Part shown: one piece after another, positions 9,181-16,874 of the stretch
Position numbering within the stretch: the stretch's first letter is position 1
Layout of the letters: every line of letters starts with the position of its first letter
Assembly (NCBI GenBank): GCA_030426845.1
Contig: JAUHXR010000002.1
Span: forward strand, 1-64,000
Direction: 5' to 3'
Length of the DNA: 64,000 nt
Source of the DNA: Polyangia bacterium
GTDB lineage: Bacteria > Myxococcota_A > Polyangia > Polyangiales > Sandaracinaceae
Translations under genes and position numbers: made by a program
The notes under the pieces: generated by a model
What the model saw: only the letters and a program-made list of their open reading frames with translations
Told to the model about the DNA's origin: nothing
Database searches by the model: none

Positions 9181-9839
9181 TCACCTCTTCCCGCCGGCGC
9201 GCGCGCGGCGCGCAACCTCGAGCTCCGCGCGATCGAACGCGTCGAGGACCCGGTGCGCGTCCAGCACCTCGCGCATGGTCCACGCGTCGAGGTCCCGGAG
9301 TCGCTCCGAGTAGCGCTGCGAGCTCGCGATGCGGTGCGCCCACCAGTCCACTCCCTCGGGGATGCTCAGCCCGACCGAGTCGTCGGGCCCGGGCTGCGCG
9401 GCGCGAGCTCGCTCAGAGACGTAGAGAAAAAAGGGGACCACTGGACCCGCAGGTGAGCGGCCACGAGCTTCGGCACGAGCGCGGCCTGACCTGCGAGCCG
9501 GGGCGCGAGTTCCTCGAAGGGCATCCGCTCGGGCGAGTCCCCGAGCGCGACGACGTCCGTGTGCTTCTCGCACGCGTCGACGAAGGCGACGAAGAGGTCC
9601 TCGTCGGACATGACCGACTCGATCATCGCGAGGAGGTCGAGCTCCTCCGGGACGTCCCCGGTGCCGGCCGCGCCCTCGAGATCCTCGAGGTGCACGCCCG
9701 AGGCCCGGAGCGTCCGCGCGAGGAGCGCGGTGAGCTTCGGGATCCACCGCTTGCCCTCGGCGTGCGGCCACGGGCGCGCCGTGAGGCGGTAGCTCCGCCC
9801 CATGGCCTCGATCGTGAAGCTGTGATCCTCGGTCGACAT
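9181..9839 (-). CDS. Tail assembly chaperone GT (-1 frameshift product)
   Basis: Translation shares the G start and slips back one base on the T-TTT-TTC heptamer, then continues as FFLYVSERARAAQPGP to a stop at 9181, giving about 219 residues. The extension has no start codon of its own in a sensible position and carries a conserved-looking helical T domain (WTMREVLDAHRVLDAFDRAELEV). It is followed 3 bases later by the tape measure gene. The arrangement is the standard one for G/GT chaperones. Confidence 0.8.
9366..9839 (-). CDS. Tail assembly chaperone G (zero-frame product)
   Basis: A 157-residue protein beginning MSTEDHSFTIEAMGRSY; the ATG at 9839 shares a base with the tail-tube stop. 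The first 140 residues form a compact helical chaperone-like domain. The last 20 residues, after the slippery run, are a short non-conserved tail. This is the abundant product of the G/GT pair that loads the tape measure protein in lambda, P2 and Mu-type phages. Confidence 0.82.
   Translation of the reverse strand: MSTEDHSFTIEAMGRSYRLTARPWPHAEGKRWIPKLTALLARTLRASGVHLEDLEGAAGTGDVPEELDLLAMIESVMSDEDLFVAFVDACEKHTDVVALGDSPERMPFEELAPRLAGQAALVPKLVAAHLRVQWSPFFSTSLSELAPRSPGPTTRSG
9426..9432 (-). promoter_or_regulatory. -1 ribosomal frameshift slippery heptamer
   Basis: On the minus strand the sequence CCCCTTTTTTCTC contains T-TTT-TTC in the zero frame (codons CCT TTT TTC), a canonical X-XXY-YYZ slippery site. 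The zero frame stops at 9366; the -1 frame stays open to 9181. Downstream pairing was not computed. Confidence 0.8.
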
Positions 9840-10285
9840 CAGAGCGTCGTGTTGCCGCCGTTGAAGGTCTCGAGGTGGCCGAGCCGGATGGTCCACACGC
9901 GCTCGCCGGGGCCGCGCGCGTAGGTGACGGTCGGGGGCTTCTGGATCCACGCGCTGCGCGAGCGGTGGATGCTCCGCCCGAGGAGGTCGCGAACGTTGAA
10001 CGCGCCGATCGACACGCCGAGCGGCGTCGCCCGACCGGTCTTGCGGAGCTGCGAGAGCTTGTCGTTGCCGTCCGCGGTCTGGAGCAGGGTGATCGTCGCG
10101 GTCGCGCGGTCGTCGTGGATCACGCCCACCGCCACGTCGCCGAAGACTCCGGCCACGTCGACCGTGTCGTCCTCTTGCTTCTCGATGTTGACGAACTCGT
10201 CCTCGCCGAAGCCGCCGTCGATGCCGACGCCGGCGATGTCGAGCACGATCTGTCGGGGGCTGTAGCCCCAGGTCTGGCCGCTCAT
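9839..10285 (-). CDS. Tail tube protein (DUF3277-like)
   Basis: A 148-residue protein directly after the sheath gene. It starts WGYSPRQIVLDIAGVGIDGG, continues DEFVNIEKQEDDTVDVAG and VFGDVAVGVIHDDRATATITLLQTADGND, the signature of the DUF3277 tube subunits of simple myoviruses. Each hexameric ring of this protein forms one layer of the DNA conduit inside the sheath. Confidence 0.88.
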   Translation of the reverse strand: MSGQTWGYSPRQIVLDIAGVGIDGGFGEDEFVNIEKQEDDTVDVAGVFGDVAVGVIHDDRATATITLLQTADGNDKLSQLRKTGRATPLGVSIGAFNVRDLLGRSIHRSRSAWIQKPPTVTYARGPGERVWTIRLGHLETFNGGNTTL

Positions 10286-10296
10286 CGCTCAGCTCC

Positions 10297-12000
10297 TCAC
10301 GGGGCGACGTTGCCCCCGATGTCCACGAAGCGGATCGCGCCCTGCGCCCGAGCACCCCAGCGCACGCCGTTGAAGTAGCGCGCCTGGCGATCCGCCGTGG
10401 TGGTGTCGTCCAGGTCGGTCGCGGTGACCACGATCGACTCGGGGTCGTAGATGTTGAACGGCGCGGCCGAGAGCCGAGAGAGCACGCTCTCCACCTCGCC
10501 CTGGAACCGGGCGATCCCTCGCCGGGTGTAGGGCATGCGCGGCTCGGAGATCTGGAGGTTGAAGGCGACCTCCTGCAGGCGCGCGTTCGTGAGGTGGATT
10601 CCCTGGATCACGTCCATCCACTCGCCGCCCGCGCTCAGGCCGCCGGTGGTGATCGCGGTGCCCTGGTTCGTCCCGGGCGGGACCGCCTCGATGTAGACCA
10701 GCGCGCGCTTGCTGTTGACCGGCGACTCCGGCGTGCCCGTGAGGCGCGTCAGGACGGTCGAGGAGAGGTCGTCGGGGAGGATGCCCGCGAGCGCCTTGAA
10801 GTCCCAGCTCGCCTCGCCGGGCTCGTACGCGCCGAGGATCCGACCGAGCATCGCGGCCGCGGGGAACCGGCCGTGGTTGCGGCGCGAGTAGAAGAGCTTC
10901 GTCAGCAGGTAGTCGGCGTCGACGAGCACGGTCGCGACGTCGGTCTCGACGTCGTCCTCGACGTCGCTGTCGAAGCTGTGCGGGACGTAGACCGAGTCGG
11001 CCTCGCGGGCCTCGACCCACGCGGCCACCGCGGTGATCTGCGCCTCGCTCTGAGCGTCGACAACGTCGAGCGCGTACCAGTCGGCGTCGGCCGCCTCGAT
11101 CGCGGCGAGGTCGGTCGCGAGGTCGGTCCCCGGCTCTGCGGTGCGGTCGTCGATCGCGAAGTTGGCCGAGGCCACGTAGGACAGCCACGCCCCCGGGACG
11201 TCTGCCGCGATGTCGACGTAGGTCGCGCCGTCGGTCGCCGTGACGTCGACGGCCGCGTTCGCGAACACCGACCCGTAGCCGAGGGTGAACGTCCCGCCGA
11301 CCCCCGACTGCGCGGGGATCTGGACGCTGGTGATCGAAGAGAAGATGCGCGAGCCCGCGACCGTGACGCCGCCGGCGTCGGGGATCGCGATGGTCTCCGT
11401 GATGGTGCGCCCGTTCGCGTCGGTCCCGGTGATCACCGCGTTCGTCGCGTCCCAGTCGGCGCTCGCGCTCAGCACGAGCTCGACGTTGCGCGGGGGCGAG
11501 AGCGTCCCGCCGCCGATCACGCCGTCGAGGCCCGCGCCCGAGATGGTCTGCAGGGTGGCCGCGCTCGCCCCGGTCGCGATGATCGCGTCGACGTCGGGGT
11601 TGATCAGCGCGACGAGGTCGTCGAGGACGTCGGCCTCGGCGTCGCCCGCGCCCGCGGTGACCGCGAACGACACCCCGCCGATCTCCACGCTGAACACCTC
11701 GGTCTCGACCGGTGCGCTCGGCGTGAGCCGGATGGTCTGGGTCGGGGCTCCCGCGCGACGCCCGACCTTGAAGCGGTCGGGGGAGGGGTCCTGCGCCTTG
11801 AGCGCCTGCGCCGCCTTGTAGAGCGGGTGGGCGGTGGTGAAGCCGTCCACGAGCATCTCGTCCGCGGTCTCGTACTCGCGGACGCGGTCGAGGAACGCGG
11901 TGTGGTAGCCGACGAGCAGCGCGATGCCGAAGCCGCGGCGGCTGACCGTGCGCGTCGAGCGCGTGATCGTGGAACGGACGAACCGGTTGAGGGAGGCCAT
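10297..12000 (-). CDS. Contractile tail sheath protein (DUF3383-like)
   Basis: A 567-residue protein. The N-terminus RGFGIALLVGYHTAFLDRVREY followed by a 'F....PlYkAA.a.kaQ.P.pdrfkVGR' region is typical of DUF3383 sheath proteins. A large variable insertion (residues about 85-250) precedes the central ADWYALDVVDAQSEAQITAVAAWVEA Rossmann-like part. The C-terminal domain contains NLQISEPRMPYTRRGIARFQ and ends with the strand that interlocks neighbouring subunits. It contracts to drive the tube through the host envelope. Confidence 0.9.
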   Translation of the reverse strand: MASLNRFVRSTITRSTRTVSRRGFGIALLVGYHTAFLDRVREYETADEMLVDGFTTAHPLYKAAQALKAQDPSPDRFKVGRRAGAPTQTIRLTPSAPVETEVFSVEIGGVSFAVTAGAGDAEADVLDDLVALINPDVDAIIATGASAATLQTISGAGLDGVIGGGTLSPPRNVELVLSASADWDATNAVITGTDANGRTITETIAIPDAGGVTVAGSRIFSSITSVQIPAQSGVGGTFTLGYGSVFANAAVDVTATDGATYVDIAADVPGAWLSYVASANFAIDDRTAEPGTDLATDLAAIEAADADWYALDVVDAQSEAQITAVAAWVEAREADSVYVPHSFDSDVEDDVETDVATVLVDADYLLTKLFYSRRNHGRFPAAAMLGRILGAYEPGEASWDFKALAGILPDDLSSTVLTRLTGTPESPVNSKRALVYIEAVPPGTNQGTAITTGGLSAGGEWMDVIQGIHLTNARLQEVAFNLQISEPRMPYTRRGIARFQGEVESVLSRLSAAPFNIYDPESIVVTATDLDDTTTADRQARYFNGVRWGARAQGAIRFVDIGGNVAP

Positions 12001-12003
12001 CTG

Positions 12004-12573
12004 CTACTCCGGCGGGTTGATGTCGGACTGCAAGCCCGCGTGAAGGGGGGTCCCGTCGACGTCATCGGCCGTGTCCGCGGTGATGCGGCCGGTCTCGATG
12101 TAGGTGCCGACGTTCGTCTCGTCCTGCTCGGACCACACGTAGCCGAGCACGACATCCATGGCCCAGAACGACACCTGCCGGCCGTCCTCGACCCGGTCGA
12201 GCGCGACGGGGTTCTCGGTCGTCTGGTAGCTGAGCCGCAGCCTGCGCAGGGACTCCTGCGAGGAGTCGAAAGCGAGCCGCGTCCGGAGGCGCTCGAGGAA
12301 CGCGCGCGCGCTCTGCCCGAGCGGCTGGCTCGGGCTCCACACGCTCACCTGCAGCACCATCCGGCGGTGCCCGACGATCTCCTCGATCAGCACGCCCGCG
12401 TCGGTCGACTGACGTCGGTCCTCGGTCCCGTCGGCCGGCGTGGCGATCACCGCGAGCTGCGCGCGCGCGGAGGTGTGCATCTGGCGCGGCTGGTCTGCCC
12501 AGTCGCACGGGATGCCCAAGAGCGACGCGAAGAGCTTCGGGAGCTCGTCGTTCCACGTGGTCCAGTCGGTCAT
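12004..12573 (-). CDS. Neck/tail-terminator protein, gp12-like
   Basis: A 189-residue protein before the sheath. It matches in position and pattern the phage neck-terminator family (LIC_12616/gp12-like): VLIEEIVGHRRMVLQVSVWSP then a helix ARAFLERLRTRLAF and a beta C-terminus FWAMDVVLGYVWSE. It would cap the last tube and sheath ring and connect the tail to the neck. The start overlaps the previous stop as ATGA. Confidence 0.68.
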   Translation of the reverse strand: MTDWTTWNDELPKLFASLLGIPCDWADQPRQMHTSARAQLAVIATPADGTEDRRQSTDAGVLIEEIVGHRRMVLQVSVWSPSQPLGQSARAFLERLRTRLAFDSSQESLRRLRLSYQTTENPVALDRVEDGRQVSFWAMDVVLGYVWSEQDETNVGTYIETGRITADTADDVDGTPLHAGLQSDINPPE

Positions 12574-13037
12574 CCGACCGCCGTCCCGTTCACGTAGGCG
12601 CGCACCGCATCGTGGAGGGCGCCGGTGTCCTCGAGCGGGGTCGGGCTCCCCTTCGCCCGGACGGTCTCCTCGTCGAGGGAGACCGTGCGACTCATGCGGG
12701 CGCGCATCTTGTCGCGCAGCCCGACCGCGACCCGGCCGAAGGCGTCCTCGACGTTCTCGCCGCGAGCCACGCGCTCGGCAGCCGCCGCGAGCTCGCGCTC
12801 GGTCGCGGCCGTCTCATCGTCGACGGTCGCGCGGACGAAGCTCCGCGGGGGCTGGTGCTCCGAGCCGAACTCGCTCAGGAGCGCGACCTCGCGGATCGTG
12901 GCCGAGCTCGAGCCGGGGTGCTGTGCGGAGCCGTCCTCCTCGTGCACCCCGACCGTGACGCGCGGGGGCGCGCTCGCGAGGCGCTCGAGCGCGGCGGTGA
13001 GCCGCGCAGCGCCCCGGTCGATGTCGCGGACCGTCAC
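12570..13037 (-). CDS. Neck protein, HK97-gp10/virion-morphogenesis-like
   Basis: A 155-residue protein in the head-tail connector slot. The segments RVTVGVHEEDGSAQH, 'REVALLSEFGSEHQPPRSFVRATVDD' and 'FGRVAVGLRDKMRARMS' follow the 'iGv.e......iA.ynEfGt..iPpRPFlr...d' pattern of phage virion-morphogenesis and HK97 gp10 proteins. Overlaps both neighbours by four bases. Confidence 0.75.
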   Translation of the reverse strand: MTVRDIDRGAARLTAALERLASAPPRVTVGVHEEDGSAQHPGSSSATIREVALLSEFGSEHQPPRSFVRATVDDETAATERELAAAAERVARGENVEDAFGRVAVGLRDKMRARMSRTVSLDEETVRAKGSPTPLEDTGALHDAVRAYVNGTAVG

Positions 13038-13342
13038 GTGACCCTCGGGATGACGGCGGGCGCGAGCTCGGCCTCAAGCCGTTCCCGCATCTTGCCGTAC
13101 GAGCTTTGCCCGTCGTCCTGCTTGAGCCGCGCGTCGCGGCCGTGGACGTCCATCGCGAGCATGTGCGCCGCGAGGTACCCGTGGGCCTCGCGCGTCCGAT
13201 CGCCCCACACGTCGACCGGCGTGCGCACGGCCGCGTCGGCCAGGACGGTTTCTACGAGCGAGCGATCCTCCGGCGCGTGCTTGAACCGCAGCCGGAAGTT
13301 CGCCTCGTCGTAGTGCTCGTCGGTGGCCGTGGTGATCGGCAT
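13034..13342 (-). CDS. Head-tail adaptor, DUF4054-like
   Basis: A 102-residue protein. The segment VDVWGDRTREAHGYLAAHML is the DUF4054 motif ('...v.....wg...d.a..yLaAHll'), and the tail DDGQSSYGKMRERL fits the family ending. In simple myoviruses this adaptor sits under the portal. It lies between the small SAP-like gene and the gp10-like gene. Confidence 0.72.
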   Translation of the reverse strand: MPITTATDEHYDEANFRLRFKHAPEDRSLVETVLADAAVRTPVDVWGDRTREAHGYLAAHMLAMDVHGRDARLKQDDGQSSYGKMRERLEAELAPAVIPRVT

Positions 13343-13348
13343 CTGGGG

Positions 13349-13705
13349 TCAGTCGGTGAGGGCCGCCGCGATGGCGTCGCGGAGCGCGTCCGCGCCGAGG
13401 CGGAGGTCGACCTCGAGGCCGCGCTCCCGCGCGAACTCGCGGAGCTGGTCGCGGTCCATGCCCGCCAGGTCGTCGCCGGCGGGCGTGGAGGGAGCGGGAG
13501 TCGGCTCGGCGCCGTCCTCGACCTGGAGGTCGCCGCGCGAGAACCGCGCGGCCGGGCCCTTGATCTCGAGGAGCCCCTCGACGTACCAGCCGGGCACGTC
13601 CCGGGACTCCCCGGGCCGCAGCGAGAACGGGGAGACGGAGGTGTCGCCCTTGCTGCGTCCCGGGAGCCCGAGAATGCGCCGACCCGCGTTGAGCAGGCGC
13701 GCCAT
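13349..13705 (-). CDS. Small capsid-associated protein with SAP/HeH-like tail
   Basis: A 118-residue protein; ATG at 13705 (TGATG overlap with the capsid stop). The N-terminal half contains a RPGESRDVPGWYVEG segment similar to structural accessory proteins encoded after capsid genes. The last 40 residues (LAGMDRDQLREFARERGLEVD to the end) form a helix-extension-helix pattern like SAP/HeH or rho-N domains. Possible head accessory or head-completion protein; function not certain. Confidence 0.5.
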   Translation of the reverse strand: MARLLNAGRRILGLPGRSKGDTSVSPFSLRPGESRDVPGWYVEGLLEIKGPAARFSRGDLQVEDGAEPTPAPSTPAGDDLAGMDRDQLREFARERGLEVDLRLGADALRDAIAAALTD

Positions 13706-14763
13706 CAGTCGAGGTTCTCGACGTAGAGGGCGTGGGTCGGGCGCCGCCAGTCGACGCCGCCGCAGCGGGCGCGGGCGCGGGTGACCCACTCCCAGCCCTG
13801 GAGCTGGGGAGCCTGCTCCTCGTAGGCGATGGGCATCGGCCAGAAGAGGACCGACTCGGACATCGGGTAGCAGATGCCCTCGGGCGGGTCGGCGACGCCG
13901 ACGTCCGCGCCGGTCGCCGTGTCGAGCGCCGAGTAGCGCTCGATGCGGCGGATGATCCGCGCGTTCCGAAGGAACCACTCCTTGATGCTCATGTCCGAGC
14001 CGGAGGCGCGCGGCGTGGTCGCGAGCTTGCCCTCGTAGGCCGTCGGGAGGACGAGGACGTGGCCCCCGAACATCTCGGCGGTGTCGAGCGTGTTGGTGAT
14101 GAGCGTCTGCTCGATCTCGTTGAGGTCGGCGACGATCTGGTCCGGCGTGGTTCCGCCCGCGAGCCACTCACCGTTGGTGAGCGTCAGCACGGGGACGTCG
14201 GGGCCGTTGAAGAACCCGGTCAGGCCGAGGCGCGAGTCGCCGCGCCGACCGATCAGGTCGAGCCCGCGCGCGATGACGTCGGCGCAGACGTCGCCCTTCC
14301 ACTGGGGAAGCGGCGTTCCCGCGAGCGCGGCCTGCTCGAGGTCCTGCACCGTGTAGGCGTAGGACGCCCGCACGTTGACGTACTTCCGCAGGTCCTCCTC
14401 GACGCTGAGGTCGACGCGCGGATCGTCACCGGCGAGGTCGGTGCTGATCTTGGCTTCGCCCTCGCCCTCCATGAGCTGCGTGGAGTAGCTCGCGGCGCCT
14501 CGCGGATGGCCGGTCTCGACGGGGACGAATTCGGCGGCCCGGACCCGCTCGTGGATCTTTGCCTCGATGCGGCCGCGCTCGTGGACGAGCTGCCGCGCGA
14601 GGAACGCGGTGAGGTTCGCGTCGAGGCGGACGCCCCGGCCGCGCAGGTGCGCGCGGAACTCGTCGAAGCGGGAGAGGATCTGCGCGTTCCGCTCGACGAG
14701 GTCGCCGTGGGCCTGGACGAAGGCCTCGCCGTCGTACCGGGTCACCTGGTGCTGCGTGGTCAT
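13705..14763 (-). CDS. Major capsid protein (DUF2184-like)
   Basis: A 352-residue HK97-fold-type capsid protein recognised as DUF2184. Supporting segments are ETGHPRGAASYSTQLMEGEGEAKIS, the helix LAGTPLPQWKGDVCADVIARGLD, GFFNGPDV, VLPTAYEGKLATTPRASGSDMSIKEW and the C-terminal strand ESVLFWPMPIAYEEQAPQ followed by RARCGGVDWRRPTHAL. There is no N-terminal delta domain; scaffolding probably comes from the upstream DUF2213 gene. Confidence 0.88.
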   Translation of the reverse strand: MTTQHQVTRYDGEAFVQAHGDLVERNAQILSRFDEFRAHLRGRGVRLDANLTAFLARQLVHERGRIEAKIHERVRAAEFVPVETGHPRGAASYSTQLMEGEGEAKISTDLAGDDPRVDLSVEEDLRKYVNVRASYAYTVQDLEQAALAGTPLPQWKGDVCADVIARGLDLIGRRGDSRLGLTGFFNGPDVPVLTLTNGEWLAGGTTPDQIVADLNEIEQTLITNTLDTAEMFGGHVLVLPTAYEGKLATTPRASGSDMSIKEWFLRNARIIRRIERYSALDTATGADVGVADPPEGICYPMSESVLFWPMPIAYEEQAPQLQGWEWVTRARARCGGVDWRRPTHALYVENLD

Positions 14764-14806
14764 GGTTCGTTTCCCTGTCGGTGGGTTGTTTCCGCCTCGC
14801 AGCGGA

Positions 14807-15307
14807 TCAGAGGTCGACCTCGATGACGCCGAGCTCGCCGGCGGCGCCGCTCGTGAGGATGCGGGCGGCCGCGAACGCGACGGCCGTCGCGGTGTCGGCG
14901 TCGGTGCGGAACCGGCCGATCTCGGTGCCCCCCGCGCCCGTGGCGACGCGGACGAAGACCGAGTCGGTCGGGTCGAAGGCGTCCTCGAAGCGGACCCACA
15001 TCCGGCGATCGCGGACGAGGGGGATCGAGGTCTCGTTCTCGTAGACCTCGTTGTCGGAGCTCGAGGGGTTCACCAGGGCCTTGTGGGTGAACGCGCTCAC
15101 GCCGAGGACGTTCAGGCCGAGGCTCCCGGCGCCCGCGGGGAGCGAGCACTGGAAGTCGCTCGAGCCGCGGACCACGAGGCGCCCGGGCTTGATGCCGTTG
15201 GCCTCCTCGACGATCCCGGTGATCAGCGCGTCCGCGGCGCCCTGCGCGTCGTAGAGCAGGCCTTCCTTGGCCCGCTCGGGCGCGCTGGTGACGGTGGTGT
15301 GCGGCAT
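14807..15307 (-). CDS. Head cement/decoration protein, Gp24-like
   Basis: A 166-residue protein just before the capsid gene. It has a beta-rich pattern with DALITGIVEEANGIKPGRLVVRG and LNVLGVSAFTHKALV, matching structural-cement (Gp24-like) proteins that form trimers on capsids of this class ('..g..a.sg.aeg.i.pGraV..g...'). The 43-base gap to the capsid start (14764-14806) is one of the few non-overlapping junctions in the operon. Confidence 0.72.
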   Translation of the reverse strand: MPHTTVTSAPERAKEGLLYDAQGAADALITGIVEEANGIKPGRLVVRGSSDFQCSLPAGAGSLGLNVLGVSAFTHKALVNPSSSDNEVYENETSIPLVRDRRMWVRFEDAFDPTDSVFVRVATGAGGTEIGRFRTDADTATAVAFAAARILTSGAAGELGVIEVDL

Positions 15308-15341
15308 GGTCTGGATCTCCTTCGTGGCTGGCTGGCGCGGC

Positions 15342-16541
15342 TCAGCGCCGCAGCTTCTCGTCCCAGGTCGGCATGAACTTCTTCGGCGCCGCGGGCGTCG
15401 ACGCGTCGACGCGCGAGACGCTCACGGTGTGGCTGTCGCCGCGCGAGCCCTGCTCCTCGTCGTCGCCCTCGCCCATGGCGTCGGCGGCGGGCTTCTTGGC
15501 GCTCTTGGCGTCCTTGAGCGAGACGCTGAACGCGCCCTGCACCCACGAGTCGGTCGCGTCGTCGGCGACGCTGTGGCCGCTCTTCTTGAGCGCGTCGACC
15601 ATGATCTGGCGGTCGCTCTTGCCGGCCCACTTGTAGGCGTCGCCGAGCACCTTCCGGGCCTTGTCGACGAGCGCGAGGCGGCTGTTGATCCGCGCGTCGA
15701 GCTCCTCGGTCGACTCCGCGGCGTCCGCGCGCTGCTTGAGCTCGTCGTGCTCCTTGCGGAGCTTCTCGAGGTCGCCCTCCGCCGAATCGGCGCGCTTGGT
15801 TGCCTCGGCGGCCTTGACCTCGAGCTGGCCGATCAGCCGCTCGACGGCGTGGATGTGCGACTCGGACCCGGCCTCGTAGGGGATGCCGTCGACCTTGACC
15901 ATGCGGGACGTGCTCATCAAATCACTCCTCGGGGCACGCTCCGGCGCGCCGATCACTTCGTGGGCCGCATCGACGCGGAGACGCACCGACGGCCCAGCCC
16001 TGCCCCAGCCTGCGGGGCCCAGCGCGACGTGATTGCCGCGGATGCTCTGCTGCGTGGCGTCGTAGGACTCGCCCTCGTAGACGCCGCCCAGGGGCGCGAC
16101 GGCGGCCTCGTAGCCGGCGGAGGTCTCCACGAGCTCGCCCGCCTCGATCTCCTCGATCGCCTTCGCGTCCTCGATCACGAGGTCGGCGGCGACCCGGTTG
16201 CCGTCGGGGCGCACGTTGCGGACGTTGCCGATCACGTGCGTCCGCCACGTCGTGGGGTTCACGAGCTCGGGCGGGTGAAGCCGCGTTACCGGGGCGCCCT
16301 CGAAGCTGCGGTAGCTCGCCTCGTCGAACACTTCCGACGGCGGGCGGAACTCGCGCACCACGCGACCCTCGGCGTCCTGGTAGGTCTGGACTCCGACCCG
16401 CGAGATGTACGCGGGGATCTGCAACCCACCGCTCGGCGTGCGAGTGAACTTCCCGAGCCGACCGGAGAGGTCAAACCGGATCGCCGACGTCGCGGTAGGC
16501 GGCGTCGGGCGAGGAGCGATGTGCGGTGCGGCGTGCGCCAC
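15342..16541 (-). CDS. Capsid maturation protease/scaffold, DUF2213-like
   Basis: A 399-residue protein. The GTG at 16541 has a GGAGG about eight bases upstream and is preferred to a GTG 33 bases earlier. Residues about 15-190 match DUF2213: GKFTRTPSGGLQIPAYISRVGVQTYQ, 'PPSEVFDEASYRSFEGAPVT..HP', VIGNVRNVRPDGNRVAADLVIED and 'ELVETSAGYEA'. Residues about 235-400 are a charged helical, scaffold-like region (VKAAEATKRADSAEGDLEKL) with a tail that would interact with capsid. The family is treated as a prohead protease fused to a scaffold; the catalytic residues were not assigned. Confidence 0.8.
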   Translation of the reverse strand: MAHAAPHIAPRPTPPTATSAIRFDLSGRLGKFTRTPSGGLQIPAYISRVGVQTYQDAEGRVVREFRPPSEVFDEASYRSFEGAPVTRLHPPELVNPTTWRTHVIGNVRNVRPDGNRVAADLVIEDAKAIEEIEAGELVETSAGYEAAVAPLGGVYEGESYDATQQSIRGNHVALGPAGWGRAGPSVRLRVDAAHEVIGAPERAPRSDLMSTSRMVKVDGIPYEAGSESHIHAVERLIGQLEVKAAEATKRADSAEGDLEKLRKEHDELKQRADAAESTEELDARINSRLALVDKARKVLGDAYKWAGKSDRQIMVDALKKSGHSVADDATDSWVQGAFSVSLKDAKSAKKPAADAMGEGDDEEQGSRGDSHTVSVSRVDASTPAAPKKFMPTWDEKLRR

Positions 16542-16556
16542 GGGGAGAACCTCCCC
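16542..16556 (-). promoter_or_regulatory. Ribosome-binding site inside a perfect hairpin
   Basis: GGGGAG-GTT-CTCCCC (minus strand) forms a 6-bp stem with a 3-base loop. It contains the Shine-Dalgarno of the protease/scaffold gene and abuts its GTG. It could limit initiation unless opened by ribosomes. Confidence 0.5.
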
Positions 16557-16576
16557 GCGACATGCAGATCGCACCA

Positions 16577-16613
16577 GACGTATACATCGAACTACGACGT
16601 ATTCGACGTATAC
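16577..16613. promoter_or_regulatory. Direct repeats, possible operator of the RHH protein
   Basis: Three 9-bp direct copies lie at 16577-16585 (GACGTATAC), 16596-16604 (GACGTATTC) and 16605-16613 (GACGTATAC). They occupy the 114-base gap between the ribbon-helix-helix gene and the protease/scaffold gene. The gap is visibly richer in A/T than its surroundings. Tandem short repeats next to an RHH gene are a common autoregulatory layout; a late-gene promoter may lie here. Confidence 0.5.
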
Positions 16614-16655
16614 GTGTTGCGCGACGCGGCCCGCAGTGACACGCGCGCGCGCGGG

Positions 16656-16874
16656 CTACGTCGAGCCCCGCTCGAGACCCTCGAGGCCGCGCTCGAGGGC
16701 CTCACGCATCACCGACGCGCGCGACACCACGCGATCGGCGCGGGCGGCGTCGAGCGGGAGCTCGGCGAGCTGCCGCGCGACCTCGTCGTCGATCCGCTCG
16801 GAGATCTCCTCGGAGATCCGAAGCGTCGCGACGATGCTGCAGGCCGCGCGGCGGCGCTCGCGAACGGTGCTCAC
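16656..16874 (-). CDS. Ribbon-helix-helix DNA-binding protein
   Basis: A 72-residue protein from a GTG that overlaps the portal stop (GTGA). It reads SIVATLRISEEISERIDDEV, then VVSRASVMREALERGLEGLE. This is a strand, helix, turn and helix with the usual S-R-A-S/T-x-x-R-E-A-L signature of CopG/Arc-type repressors. It lies between portal and protease genes, directly upstream of repeated GACGTATAC sequences, so local regulation of the head genes is the likely role. Confidence 0.75.
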   Translation of the reverse strand: MSTVRERRRAACSIVATLRISEEISERIDDEVARQLAELPLDAARADRVVSRASVMREALERGLEGLERGST

